Below, in pieces: positions 25,252 through 33,437 of a DNA stretch of 38,687 nt (position 1 is the first letter of the stretch; each line of letters begins with the position of its first letter). The notes beneath the pieces are model-generated. The model searched no databases. It worked only from the letters and a program-made list of their open reading frames with translations, and was not told where the DNA came from. Source of the stretch: Caulobacteraceae bacterium. GTDB taxonomy: Bacteria; Pseudomonadota; Alphaproteobacteria; Caulobacterales; Caulobacteraceae. The translations under genes and the position numbers were made by a program. The DNA is taken from positions 1 through 38,687 of the forward strand of contig CANJPZ010000021.1 in NCBI GenBank assembly GCA_947476325.1, given 5' to 3'.

Positions 25252-26555
25252 GATTTGATAGCCCTCATGGCCGCCCAGCGCTCAAGGCGCTCCTTGATCT
25301 TGGCCTCGGCCCCCTCGCCTTTGGGTTCGTAGAAGACCCGGCGGCCCATCTCCTCGGGGAAATAGTTCTGGCCGGAGAAGCCTTCCTCGGTGTCCGGATC
25401 ATAGGCGTAGCCCTTGCCGTAGCCGAGATCGCGCATCAGCTTGGTCGCGGGATTGCGGATGTGGGCGGGCGGCGGAAGCGAGCCGGTCTCTTTCGCCGCC
25501 TTCATAGCTGCGCCAAAGGCCTTGTAGACCGACACCGATTTGGGCGCGCAGGCCATGTGGACGCAGACCTGGGCCAGAGCGAGTTCGCCCTCGGGGCTGC
25601 CCAGGAAATCGTAGGTGTCCTTGGCGGCATTGGCGAGCAACAGAGACAGCGGATCCGCCTCGCCGATGTCTTCCACCGCCATGCGCACCAGACGACGGGC
25701 CAGGAAAAGCGGGTCCTCGCCGCCGGCCAGCATGCGGGCCAGCCAGTAGAGGGCCGCGTCGGGATCCGAACCGCGCACCGACTTATGCAGGGCGCTGATC
25801 AGATTGTAGTGCTCTTCCCGGTTCTTGTCGTAGGCGATGGAGCGCTTCTGCAGGATCTGGCCCAACTCGACAGTGGTCAGCGGGTGGGCCGAGCCTATGT
25901 TGAGCAGGGTCTCGGCCATGGTCAGCAGATAACGGCCATCGCCATCGGCCAGAGAGATCAGAGCGTCGCGAGCCTCGGTCGTCAGCGGCAGTCCGCGGGA
26001 TTCGGCGACCTCTGCCCGATCGAGCAGCAAGGCAAGGGCCGCATCGTCAAGCCGCCGCAGCACATAGACCTGACAGCGGGACAGGAGCGCGCCGTTCAAC
26101 TCGAAACTGGGGTTCTCGGTGGTGGCGCCGACCAGGGTGACTATCCCCTCCTCGACGAACGGCAGAAAGCCGTCCTGCTGGGCGCGGTTGAAACGGTGAA
26201 TTTCGTCCACGAAAAGCAATGTCGCCTGTCCCGCCGCGCGGCGGGCGCGGGCGGTCTCGAAGGCCTTCTTCAAATCGGCGACGCCGGAGAACACCGCCGA
26301 CAGCTGCTGGAATTCGTAGCCGGCCTCACGAGCCAGCAGGCGGGCGATGGTCGTTTTGCCGGTGCCGGGCGGACCCCAGAGGATCATCGATGACAGGCGC
26401 CTTGCCGCCGCCATACGGGCGATCGGTCCTTCGGGGCCCAGCAGGTGATCCTGTCCGACGACCTCGGCCAGGTTTGCTGGACGCAGCCGGTCGGCCAGGG
26501 GGCGTTTGCCCTCGAGCTCGGCGTCCATTCCGGCGGCGGAGAAGAGATCACTCAT
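25248..26555 (-). CDS. rarA: Replication-associated recombination protein RarA (MgsA)
   Basis: The 435-residue AAA+ clamp-loader-like ATPase acts at stalled replication forks and single-strand gaps. Walker [10 protein letters not shown] is at 61-69 and Walker [12 protein letters not shown] at 113-123. Sensor 1 is in [12 protein letters not shown], and the C-terminal MgsA domain includes [27 protein letters not shown], a family hallmark. The ATG at 26555 (MSDLF) is preferred over a TTG four codons upstream. It is followed by the synthase gene with a four-base overlap. The gene upstream is the Do-like protease. Confidence 0.96.
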   Translation of the reverse strand: MSDLFSAAGMDAELEGKRPLADRLRPANLAEVVGQDHLLGPEGPIARMAAARRLSSMILWGPPGTGKTTIARLLAREAGYEFQQLSAVFSGVADLKKAFETARARRAAGQATLLFVDEIHRFNRAQQDGFLPFVEEGIVTLVGATTENPSFELNGALLSRCQVYVLRRLDDAALALLLDRAEVAESRGLPLTTEARDALISLADGDGRYLLTMAETLLNIGSAHPLTTVELGQILQKRSIAYDKNREEHYNLISALHKSVRGSDPDAALYWLARMLAGGEDPLFLARRLVRMAVEDIGEADPLSLLLANAAKDTYDFLGSPEGELALAQVCVHMACAPKSVSVYKAFGAAMKAAKETGSLPPPAHIRNPATKLMRDLGYGKGYAYDPDTEEGFSGQNYFPEEMGRRVFYEPKGEGAEAKIKERLERWAAMRAIKS

Positions 26556-26600
26556 GACGGCCGCCAATATGGACGGGTGACCGCCATTAGGCGAGGACGA

Positions 26601-27983
26601 TCAGACGGCCTGCCTGAACCGCACCACCTGGGCGCCGCGCTGGACGGCGTATTCCCACTGACTGTCAGAGGATTTGAGTACGTCCTGCATCTTGCGCGTC
26701 GAGTCGATGGTCACGCCGTTGATCTCCAGGATGATATCGCCCTGTTTGAGGCCGGTGCGAGAGGCCATACCGCGGGAGACATCGGTCACTGCAACGCCCT
26801 TGAGGAAGGGATCGATACCTTTTTCCTCCGCCGTGGCCGGCGACAGATTTGAAATCGTCAGCCCCTCGAAGGGATTGCGGCCGGTGACTGTGAAGGACTC
26901 GGCCGGCGCCGAGGGCGGGATCGACAGGCTGACGGTCAGCGCCCGCTCGGCCCCGGCGCGCAGAACCTTGAGGCTGGCCTGATCGCCCGACTTGCGGGTG
27001 CCGACCCGGTAGTTGACCGCCGAGTCGTCGTTTACGGTCTCGCCGTTGATGGCCAGCAGGATATCGCCCGGACGTACGCCGCCCTTGTCGGCCGGGCCGC
27101 CCGGATAGACCTGTTTGACCTGGACGCCCTGCGCCCCCGGCAGGCCCAGGCTCTGGGCCACCTCACGGGTGATTGGCGCGATCTGGGCGCCCAGCCAGGG
27201 CCGTTCGACACGGGTGCTGCCGGCCACGGCGCTGGCCACAACCTGGCGAACCATAGCGGCGGGGATGGCGAAACTAATGCCGACCGAGCCGCCGGTCTGC
27301 GAATAGATGGCCGTGTTCAGGCCAATCAGGTCGCCGTCCATATCAACCAGCGGGCCGCCGGAGTTGCCCGGATTGATGGCGGCATCGGTCTGGATGAAGA
27401 AGGAATAGTCCGTGATGCCGATGTCGGTGCGCGACAGGGCCGAGATGATGCCATTGGTCACCGTCTGGCCAACGCCGAACGGGTTGCCGATAGCCAGGAC
27501 AAGATCGCCCACCTCGGGCGCGTCTTCAGCGTCGATGCGGATGATCGGAAATTTCTCGCCGGCGGGCGCATCGATCTTCAGGACGGCTACGTCCGAGCGT
27601 GGATCGGCCAGCAGGACGCGGGCCGGGAACTCCCGCCGATCGGCCAGAACGACACGAATTTCATCCATTTTTTCAATGACATGGTTGTTAGTTACCACGA
27701 TACCGTCGTCGCGCACGATGGCTCCGGAGCCGAGTGACTGTTGCACCCGCTCGGCCGGAACGGGACCGAAACTGAAGCGGTCGGCTGTGCTGTTACCGCT
27801 GCGGCCGGTTGTCCGGCGCTCGCTATAGACATTGACCACGGCGGGTGCGGTGTTGCGCACGACCGGTGCGAATGAGGTCCGGACGTCAGCGGCGCTGGCC
27901 GGAACCCGGCGCGACTGCTGGGCCAGGGCGGGTTGCGCCAGGGCCGCAAGAGCGACCGCGACGAGGGCGTATCTCTTGAACAT
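26601..27983 (-). CDS. degP: Periplasmic serine protease DegP/HtrA (Do) family
   Basis: The 460-residue protein has a Sec signal peptide (about 1-21, ALA-Q). A trypsin-like domain follows with His101 in TNNHV, Asp131 in RSDVAVLKID and Ser208 in GNSGG, giving a complete catalytic triad. Two PDZ domains are seen at about 270-360 (VKQVYPGGPADKGGVRPGDILLAING) and 375-455 (VSRGMASRTGLKQGDIILEINGV). It degrades or holds misfolded envelope proteins. The ATG at 27983 gives the signal peptide; upstream in-frame starts do not. It could be named DegQ or DegS-like, but two PDZ domains and a cleavable signal favour DegP/DegQ. Confidence 0.93.
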   Translation of the reverse strand: MFKRYALVAVALAALAQPALAQQSRRVPASAADVRTSFAPVVRNTAPAVVNVYSERRTTGRSGNSTADRFSFGPVPAERVQQSLGSGAIVRDDGIVVTNNHVIEKMDEIRVVLADRREFPARVLLADPRSDVAVLKIDAPAGEKFPIIRIDAEDAPEVGDLVLAIGNPFGVGQTVTNGIISALSRTDIGITDYSFFIQTDAAINPGNSGGPLVDMDGDLIGLNTAIYSQTGGSVGISFAIPAAMVRQVVASAVAGSTRVERPWLGAQIAPITREVAQSLGLPGAQGVQVKQVYPGGPADKGGVRPGDILLAINGETVNDDSAVNYRVGTRKSGDQASLKVLRAGAERALTVSLSIPPSAPAESFTVTGRNPFEGLTISNLSPATAEEKGIDPFLKGVAVTDVSRGMASRTGLKQGDIILEINGVTIDSTRKMQDVLKSSDSQWEYAVQRGAQVVRFRQAV

Positions 27984-28051
27984 GTTGAGTCTTCCCATCT
28001 GTATGCCGAACAGAAACCAGACCATTTCAGCGCCATCGTGGCGCCGATTGA

Positions 28052-29401
28052 TCATGTAGGCGAGGGCTCTTGCGGTGCAACGGGTTTGGCCAACCGGACG
28101 GCGAGGATCAGGGCCGCCAGCGTAAACACCGCCGCCAGCAGAACCGGGGCGCCCCAGATGAAGGCGCCTTTCAGACCCGACCAGCCCAGCGCCCCGCCGC
28201 TGGCCACGATCGACCAGGCGAAAATGTGGCTGAAGACCTGGGGTGCGGTGATCGCGGTTATACCCATTATCGCCGAATTGGCGCCCTGCAACTGACCCTG
28301 CTCCCAGGGCTCGACCCGGCGTGTCATCAGGCCCTGAAGCCCCGAGCCGACAAAGCCGAACAGCGAGGCGACCGGCACAGCCATCAGGAAAAGACCGCCC
28401 GTTGGAGCCAAGGCATACAGCACCATGCCTATGACGCCGGCGCCCAGGCCGATAATCAGGATGCCGCGCTCACCGAACCGTTTGACTGCCGGACCTGTGA
28501 GCACGACCTGGACGACGATGTTGGCGATGCCGACGGCCATCAGCAGAAAGCCCGCGTCCCGCGGCGTCCAGTGGTAGCGGTAGCCAACCAGCAGAATGAA
28601 GATTGACGGAAAGACGAACTGGGCCATCTGGAAGAGCAACAGAACGCCGCCCATGCCAAGCAGGTCGGGGTGCTTGCTGAGCAGTTTGAACGAGCCGAAC
28701 GGATTGGCCTTGGCCCAGTTGAAGCGCGGCTCACGTTTTTCCGGCGGCAGGGATTCGGGCAGGATGAAATAGCCGTACAGCCAGTTTACGATGCCGATGC
28801 TGGCCGCGAAGTAGAACGGCAGACGAAGGCTTATGTGGCCAAGCGCCCCACCTATGGCCGGGCCGATCACAAATCCCGCGCCGAACGCCGCCCCCATCAG
28901 ACCAAAGGCCTTGGCCCGCTTCTCCGGAGCCGTGATGTCGGTGATATAGGCGCCCGCTGTGGAAAAGCTGGCCGAACTCACGCCGTTGATCATTCGCCCC
29001 ACGAACAGCCAGCCCACCGTGGGGGCGAGCGCCATGAACAGGTAGTCGATCGACAGCCCGAAGATCGAGATCAGCAGCACCGCACGGCGGCCGAACCGGT
29101 CGGACAGCATGCCCTGGATCGGCGAGCAGAAAAACTGCGCCAGGCCCCAGCAGCTGGCGAACACACCGGTCCAGACGGTGGTCATGGCATAGACTTGGGC
29201 GACGGTATCGCCCGGGTGATCCAGCCCGATCATCTCCCGCACCAGGTTGGGCAGCACAGGGATCATGATGCCCATGGCGGTTACGTCCATGAGCGAGGTG
29301 GCGAAGATGAAACCCAGCGCCGCACGTCGCCGCGGCTGGCTCAGGGTGGTGTGCTGGGCTTCGTCCGAGCCGCCCGCGCCTGGATCCTGCTCCACCCTCA
29401 A
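28052..29401 (-). CDS. MFS exporter, tetracycline-resistance (TetA) type
   Basis: The 449-residue protein has twelve helices and the TCR/Tet family pattern: LMDVTAMGIMIPVLP in helix 1, the loop motif GMLSDRFGRRAVLL after helix 2, and GRMINGVSSASFSTAGAYITDITAPEKRAKAFG around helix 4/5. It is probably a proton-driven drug or metabolite exporter; the substrate is not predictable and resistance should not be assumed. The first codon is either TTG at 29401 (GGAGG four bases upstream) or GTG at 29395 (same site ten bases upstream). It lies 68 bp before degP on the same strand. Confidence 0.88.
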   Translation of the reverse strand: MRVEQDPGAGGSDEAQHTTLSQPRRRAALGFIFATSLMDVTAMGIMIPVLPNLVREMIGLDHPGDTVAQVYAMTTVWTGVFASCWGLAQFFCSPIQGMLSDRFGRRAVLLISIFGLSIDYLFMALAPTVGWLFVGRMINGVSSASFSTAGAYITDITAPEKRAKAFGLMGAAFGAGFVIGPAIGGALGHISLRLPFYFAASIGIVNWLYGYFILPESLPPEKREPRFNWAKANPFGSFKLLSKHPDLLGMGGVLLLFQMAQFVFPSIFILLVGYRYHWTPRDAGFLLMAVGIANIVVQVVLTGPAVKRFGERGILIIGLGAGVIGMVLYALAPTGGLFLMAVPVASLFGFVGSGLQGLMTRRVEPWEQGQLQGANSAIMGITAITAPQVFSHIFAWSIVASGGALGWSGLKGAFIWGAPVLLAAVFTLAALILAVRLAKPVAPQEPSPT

Positions 29402-29497
29402 GTGCCCTCCACCCGGCTTGGCCGGTCCAGGTTCACCCCGGAATGAATGACCAGAGTCGTTTTGATTTCATGATTTTGGCCAGGGGGAAAGGCGCAC

Positions 29498-30106
29498 CTA
29501 GGTCACGAAGAGCGCGAACAGGCCGGCAAACAGGACCAGACTTGCGCCCGTAAGGATCAGTGCGGTGCGCAGGCGAAAGCGCAGGGCGAAGAACAGAACA
29601 TAGCCGAGTATCGCCATGATGATCAGGACGGCGGCCAGTCCATCGACCACGAACTTCCACGGCTTTCCGGCCAGTTCGGCCCGGTGCAGGGCATTGAGCA
29701 CGTCCACCGCGTTGCGGCGCGAGACGTTCACCTCGACGTGGCCGGTCGTCAGGTTGACCTCAAGATCGCTGGTCCCCCTGGCCCCCTCGGCCCGCGCTAC
29801 GAGGGTGCCGCTCATCATGCCACCGCCGTCATAGCGCCCGGCAAGTTTCACCTTGCCCGACATGACGTCGTAAAGCGCCCTGCCCGGCGACGGCGCGGCC
29901 TTGATCCGGGCCAGCTCGGTGGCAGTCAGGTCATACTCCTTGTCGAAGTAGGGTACGCCTGGACCGGGAAACAGGTTCGGGTGATTGAGCAGAACTCCCG
30001 TGACCGCGAAAAACAGCAGGATGAGAAACGCAAAGGCCGACAGATAGCCATGCCAGTCGCGCATCAGCCGGTAGAAGACTCCTTTGCCGACAGGTTCTTT
30101 TGTCAT
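29498..30106 (-). CDS. PepSY-associated transmembrane protein
   Basis: The 202-residue protein starts with RLMRDWHGYLSAFAFLILLFFAVTG, the typical PepSY_TM first helix with the His-Gly pair. After it comes LLNHP, a periplasmic PepSY-like segment (to about residue 150), and two more helices (VDGLAAVLIIMAILGYVLFF and TALILTGASLVLFAGLFAL). Such proteins often sit with TonB receptors and ferric-siderophore reduction or haem genes; none is seen here, so the role is open. The start at 30106 has GAGGG just upstream. The frame extends another 47 codons upstream without sense. Confidence 0.8.
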   Translation of the reverse strand: MTKEPVGKGVFYRLMRDWHGYLSAFAFLILLFFAVTGVLLNHPNLFPGPGVPYFDKEYDLTATELARIKAAPSPGRALYDVMSGKVKLAGRYDGGGMMSGTLVARAEGARGTSDLEVNLTTGHVEVNVSRRNAVDVLNALHRAELAGKPWKFVVDGLAAVLIIMAILGYVLFFALRFRLRTALILTGASLVLFAGLFALFVT

Positions 30107-30568
30107 CCCGCCCTCGTTTTTTGGCCATTTGGGGCGGAGTGAGTCCCTGCGTCCAGCCAATCTGTCAGCAAATGCAGGGTTTTTCGTCAAATGCGTACAG
30201 CGTCTTGACGAGAAATCCTTGCAGGACAAGGGATCGGCCGGCAGCACAGGGGCGAAAGCCGCCAGAATTTGTCATCATACGTCAGGAACCTGACAGCAGA
30301 TGTGCGTTTTCCGGACGGGCCAGGCATCACGCAACAGAATCTTGTACGCACGCGGCAACCGCGCACGAACGGGCGCCGGACGGTTGAATGAACCTGACAA
30401 AGAGCGGGGATCGTGAGGGTTGCGACGATGGCGGCGATGTGCCGGCCGCGTCCAGAGTTGTTGCGTATGACGGGGCGCGTAGCTCTTGCCCCACCGCCCC
30501 TGCGTCCTTCGCGACGCCGCATAGCCTGTCCTCGGGAGCGCTCGCCAGAGCGCGTTTCGGAGCGCGCT
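30107..30568. other. 462-bp stretch without a convincing gene
   Basis: I see no protein that looks real on either strand; the open frames have Arg-rich compositions typical of antisense reading in GC-rich DNA. It holds a perfect inverted repeat GTCAGG-AA-CCTGAC at 30281-30294 and a direct repeat GAACCTGACA at 30286-30295 and 30390-30399. The 3' part (30413-30568) reads as an Arg-rich frame running antisense into nadE. It separates the PepSY gene from the nadE end and probably contains the PepSY gene promoter. Confidence 0.5.
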
Positions 30569-32236
30569 CTAGCCGTCCTTTGGCGTGATCCGGTCCCGGA
30601 ACCCGTTGACGATCGGGTAGCGCCGGTCGCGGCCGAAGGCCTTGGGGCCGATCTTGACGCCCGGCGGGGCCTGGCGGCGCTTGTATTCCGAGCCGTAGAG
30701 CAGGCGCTGGACCTGTTCGATCTGCGCGGGGGGAAAGCCGCGCGCCGCGATCTCGTCGAGGGTGGCCTCTTCCTCGATCAGGCCCTTGAGGATGCCGTCG
30801 AGCACGTCGTAGGGCGGCAGGCTGTCCTGGTCGGTCTGGTCGGGCCGCAGTTCTGCCGAAGGCGCCTTGGTCAGGATCCGATCCGGGATGGGATGGACGC
30901 CGCCGCCGAACGGGTCGTTGGCGTTACGCCAGGCGGCGACCTCGTAGACGCTGGTCTTGTAGACGTCCTTGAGCGCGTTGTAGCCGCCACACATGTCGCC
31001 GTAGAGCGTGGCGTAGCCAACGGCCATCTCGGACTTGTTGCCGGTGGTCAGAACCATGTTTCCCGTCTTGTTGGACAGGGCCATCAGGGTCAGGCCCCTG
31101 GCCCGGCTCTGGATATTCTCCTCGGTGGTGTCGGGTTTGAGTCCCGCAAAGGCGGGCGTCAGCATGGCCTCGAAGGCGGCGACGGCGGGCGCGATCGAGA
31201 TCGACTGATAAGGACACTGCAGATTTTCCGCACAAGCCTCTGCATCTTCTAGACTATCTGCGCTGGTGTAAACTGACGGCATCATCACGCAATGGACGCT
31301 CTTCGCGCCCAGCGCGTCGGCGGCGACCACCGCAGTAAGGGCCGAATCGATGCCGCCGGACATGCCCAGCAGGACGCCGGGAAAGCCCGACTTGCGGACA
31401 TAATCACCGACGCCCAGCACCATGGCGCGGTAGATTTCCTCGGGACCCTCGCACCAGCTTGCACGGGCGGCGCGGGCGCAGGACCAGCCCGCGGTCGTCC
31501 ACGTCCACAAGGCGGTATCGATCGCCTCTTCGAACATCGGCAGGCGCTGGCAAACTTCACCCGCCGCCGACAGCGAGAACGAGCCGCCGTCGAACACCAG
31601 CTCATCCTGGCCGCCGACCTGATTGATGTAGACCATGGGCAGTCCGGTCTCGCGCACCCGTGCGTCCGCGGCGTCCATGCGCTCGGAATCGACGGTGTAA
31701 CGGTAGGGCGAGCCGTTGGGGACGACAAGGATCTCTGCCCCCAGGGCGGCCAGCGCGGCGCAGACGCGGGGCTTCCAGATGTCTTCGCAGACCGGAACGC
31801 CGATGCGTACACCGGCGATATCAAAGACTTTTGGCCACTCACCCGCCTCGAACACGCGGCGCTCGTCAAAAACGCCGTAGTTGGGCAGATCAACCTTGAA
31901 CGTGACGTCGGCGACCGCGCCATCGCGCAGCAGTGCCACGGCGTTGCGCGGCAGGCGGCCGGTTCCGGGCCAGAGGGTCCCGACCAGTACGGCGGGGCCA
32001 TCCTTTGTGTGCAGGGCCAGTTCTTTGACCGCCGCCTGACAGGCCGCGACGGCGGCGGGCTTGAGCGCCAGGTCTTCCGGCGGATAGCCGATAAGGAAGA
32101 GTTCAGGAAAGACGGCCAGATCAGCCCCCTGCGCCCCGGCCTCGGCGATTTTCGCCACCGCCAGGGCAAGGTTTTTGGCGACCGCGCCGAGGGTCGGGTT
32201 TGCCTGAATCGTGGCGATGCGCAGCTGATCGATCAT
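30569..32236 (-). CDS. nadE: Glutamine-dependent NAD+ synthetase
   Basis: This cytosolic enzyme makes NAD+ from nicotinate adenine dinucleotide with ammonia taken from glutamine. Of its 555 residues, the N-terminal nitrilase-type glutaminase domain has Glu45 (FPELFL), Lys114 and nucleophile Cys150 in PVCEDIW. The C-terminal synthetase domain has the ATP-binding P-loop SGGIDS at 293-298 and the later TTGNKSEMAVGYATLYGDMCGGYN. Both catalytic halves are intact, so it does not depend on free ammonia. The ATG at 32236 lies directly against a perfect inverted repeat whose loop carries AGGG. It follows dksA on the same strand with a 35-bp gap. Confidence 0.96.
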   Translation of the reverse strand: MIDQLRIATIQANPTLGAVAKNLALAVAKIAEAGAQGADLAVFPELFLIGYPPEDLALKPAAVAACQAAVKELALHTKDGPAVLVGTLWPGTGRLPRNAVALLRDGAVADVTFKVDLPNYGVFDERRVFEAGEWPKVFDIAGVRIGVPVCEDIWKPRVCAALAALGAEILVVPNGSPYRYTVDSERMDAADARVRETGLPMVYINQVGGQDELVFDGGSFSLSAAGEVCQRLPMFEEAIDTALWTWTTAGWSCARAARASWCEGPEEIYRAMVLGVGDYVRKSGFPGVLLGMSGGIDSALTAVVAADALGAKSVHCVMMPSVYTSADSLEDAEACAENLQCPYQSISIAPAVAAFEAMLTPAFAGLKPDTTEENIQSRARGLTLMALSNKTGNMVLTTGNKSEMAVGYATLYGDMCGGYNALKDVYKTSVYEVAAWRNANDPFGGGVHPIPDRILTKAPSAELRPDQTDQDSLPPYDVLDGILKGLIEEEATLDEIAARGFPPAQIEQVQRLLYGSEYKRRQAPPGVKIGPKAFGRDRRYPIVNGFRDRITPKDG

Positions 32237-32255
32237 CGGGTTACCCTATAACCCG
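32237..32255 (-). promoter_or_regulatory. Hairpin at the nadE start with the ribosome-binding site in its loop
   Basis: A perfect inverted repeat CGGGTTA-N5-TAACCCG abuts the nadE ATG. On the minus strand the loop reads TAGGG, whose AGGG is the only plausible Shine-Dalgarno sequence, seven bases from the ATG. It could be a translation-control hairpin or a protein operator; no T-run follows, so a dksA terminator is unlikely. Confidence 0.55.
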
Positions 32256-32271
32256 GGAACGGGCCGAAAAC

Positions 32272-32700
32272 TCAATCGTCGCGGTGAACGCGCTCACGGC
32301 GTTCGTGGCGTTCCTGGGCTTCGAGGCTGAGCGTCGCGATGGGGCGGGCTTCGAGGCGGGCCAGCGTGATCGGCTCGCCGGTTTCCTCACAATAGCCGTA
32401 GGAGCCTTCTTCGATGCGGCGCAGGGCGTCATCGATCTTGGAGATCAGCTTGCGCTGGCGATCGCGCGTGCGCAGTTCCAGAGAGCGGTCGGTCTCGGAC
32501 GAGGCGCGGTCAGCGATGTCGGGGTGGTTTTCGGTGTCGGCCTGCAGGTGGGTAACGGTTTCGCGCGACTCGCGCAGGATATCGTCCTTCCAGACGAGGA
32601 GCTTTTGTCGGAAATACTCCAGCTGGCGCTCATTCATGAATTCCTCGGACTCAGACGGTCTGTAACCGCCGCCCTGAGCCGGAATCGTGGCCGCCGTCAT
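32272..32700 (-). CDS. dksA: DksA-family RNA polymerase-binding regulator
   Basis: The 142-residue protein binds RNA polymerase in the secondary channel and works with ppGpp in the stringent response. It has the coiled coil (about 24-100) with the tip motif DIADRA (Asp61, Asp64), as in active DksA, and the C-terminal domain YGYCEETGEPITLARLEARP. Only one of the four zinc cysteines remains: Cys104, then Thr107, Ser125 and Ala128 in place of the others. Such non-zinc variants are known among alphaproteobacterial DksA proteins. The ATG at 32700 has GAGGG six bases upstream; the GTG nine codons earlier is less likely. It is followed by nadE. Confidence 0.93.
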   Translation of the reverse strand: MTAATIPAQGGGYRPSESEEFMNERQLEYFRQKLLVWKDDILRESRETVTHLQADTENHPDIADRASSETDRSLELRTRDRQRKLISKIDDALRRIEEGSYGYCEETGEPITLARLEARPIATLSLEAQERHERRERVHRDD

Positions 32701-32747
32701 GGACGCCCTCGCACTGGTCTTCTCCACCCCACCTTGATCGCGAGGCG

Positions 32748-32775
32748 CTTATACCAAAGTGTTTCGACCTAGCAA
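32748..32775 (-). promoter_or_regulatory. Candidate sigma70 promoter of dksA
   Basis: Reading the minus strand, TTGCTA (32775-32770) and TATAAG (32753-32748) are separated by 16 bases and lie about 50 bases before the dksA start. Position and spacing fit; the -35 element is only moderately close to consensus. Confidence 0.45.
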
Positions 32776-32798
32776 TGGAAAGGAATCGGCCGGGCCCG

Positions 32799-33227
32799 TC
32801 AGGCCGCGTTTTTCATCACTTCCAGCTTGGCCAGCTCAACTGCGGCACGGGTTTCGATCTCGTTCAGAACGCCTTCGAGGCCCGGATCGTCGGTCTCTTC
32901 GCGCTGGTCGCGAATGGCCACAGCCAGACGGTCAAGCGAATCGGCCGCGATCGCGCCGTCCAGAAGGCCAACCTTTATCTCGTCCAGAACATCCAGCAGA
33001 CGCCCGGCCCGGCGCACTGCGCGCTTCTTGCGCTCACCCGGCGTGCCAATGGATTGCAGGGCCAGCAGGGCGTCGATCGACCCGACTCCCGTCAGGCCTT
33101 GCGCCGGGGACACCTGGGCGGGTCCGCTGGCCGCCGCGGTCCCGCCGAGGCTGAAACCGCCCGAGGCGCGCGCCGGCGTCTTCGCCGAGCCCGCCTGCCC
33201 CGCGCTGGTCGCTCCGGGTACCTTCAT
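32799..33227 (-). CDS. fliX: FliX, flagellar assembly checkpoint regulator
   Basis: The 142-residue protein matches FliX of Caulobacter. It has a Gly/Ala/Ser-rich N-terminus (GGFSLGG), then SIDALLALQSIG, KKRAVRRAGRLLDVLDEIKVGLLDG and the C-terminal DDPGLEGVLNEIETRAAVELAKLE. FliX binds FlbD and couples its activation of sigma54 flagellar genes to completion of early basal-body structures, and also affects cell division. The gene is divergent from flgI, as in Caulobacter, and shares the 210-bp control region with it. Confidence 0.93.
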   Translation of the reverse strand: MKVPGATSAGQAGSAKTPARASGGFSLGGTAAASGPAQVSPAQGLTGVGSIDALLALQSIGTPGERKKRAVRRAGRLLDVLDEIKVGLLDGAIAADSLDRLAVAIRDQREETDDPGLEGVLNEIETRAAVELAKLEVMKNAA

Positions 33228-33280
33228 GGCCTCACACCGCTCATACGTAAACTCACACCCGATCCTGGACCCCGCAGCCT

Positions 33281-33314
33281 TGCCGGGCGGTTAAGTCCCG
33301 GCAGAATTTGCCCC
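33281..33314. promoter_or_regulatory. FlbD (ftr)-like GGCA/TGCC repeats
   Basis: TGCCGGG (33281-33287) and CCCGGCA (33297-33303) form a perfect inverted repeat with a nine-base spacer. The second arm also pairs partly with TTGCCC (33308-33313), giving a second, tighter CGGCA-N5-TGCC arrangement. ftr elements bound by FlbD have this GGCA..TGCC style, from memory of the consensus. It lies 70-100 bases upstream of the sigma54 promoter and about 55 bases before the fliX ATG, so it could activate flgI and affect fliX. Confidence 0.5.
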
Positions 33315-33381
33315 CGCGCACCTTGCCATGTCGTTAACCTTGTTGATCGTTGTTTTTGCTGATATTTTTAGCCATTCAGAC

Positions 33382-33397
33382 TGGCACGAACCTCGCA
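33382..33397 (+). promoter_or_regulatory. Sigma54 (-24/-12) promoter of flgI
   Basis: TGGCACG at 33382-33388, four bases, then TCGCA at 33393-33397 match TGGCACG-N4-TTGCA with one mismatch. The invariant GG (33383-33384) and GC (33395-33396) are correctly spaced. It lies 41 bases before the flgI start, the right distance for a class III/IV flagellar gene. Confidence 0.85.
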
Positions 33398-33437
33398 TGG
33401 ACGCTGCTATCCATTTGTGGAGCCTGCAGGGTACCTC

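Noticed and set aside
30413-31252. A long plus-strand frame from the gap into the nadE region
   Set aside because: Most of it is antisense to nadE, its first part is Arg-rich without motifs, and the GTG start is weakly supported.
33334-33338. CtrA-binding site in the fliX-flgI gap
   Set aside because: Only one TTAAC half-site is present; no TTAA lies at the seven-base spacing required.
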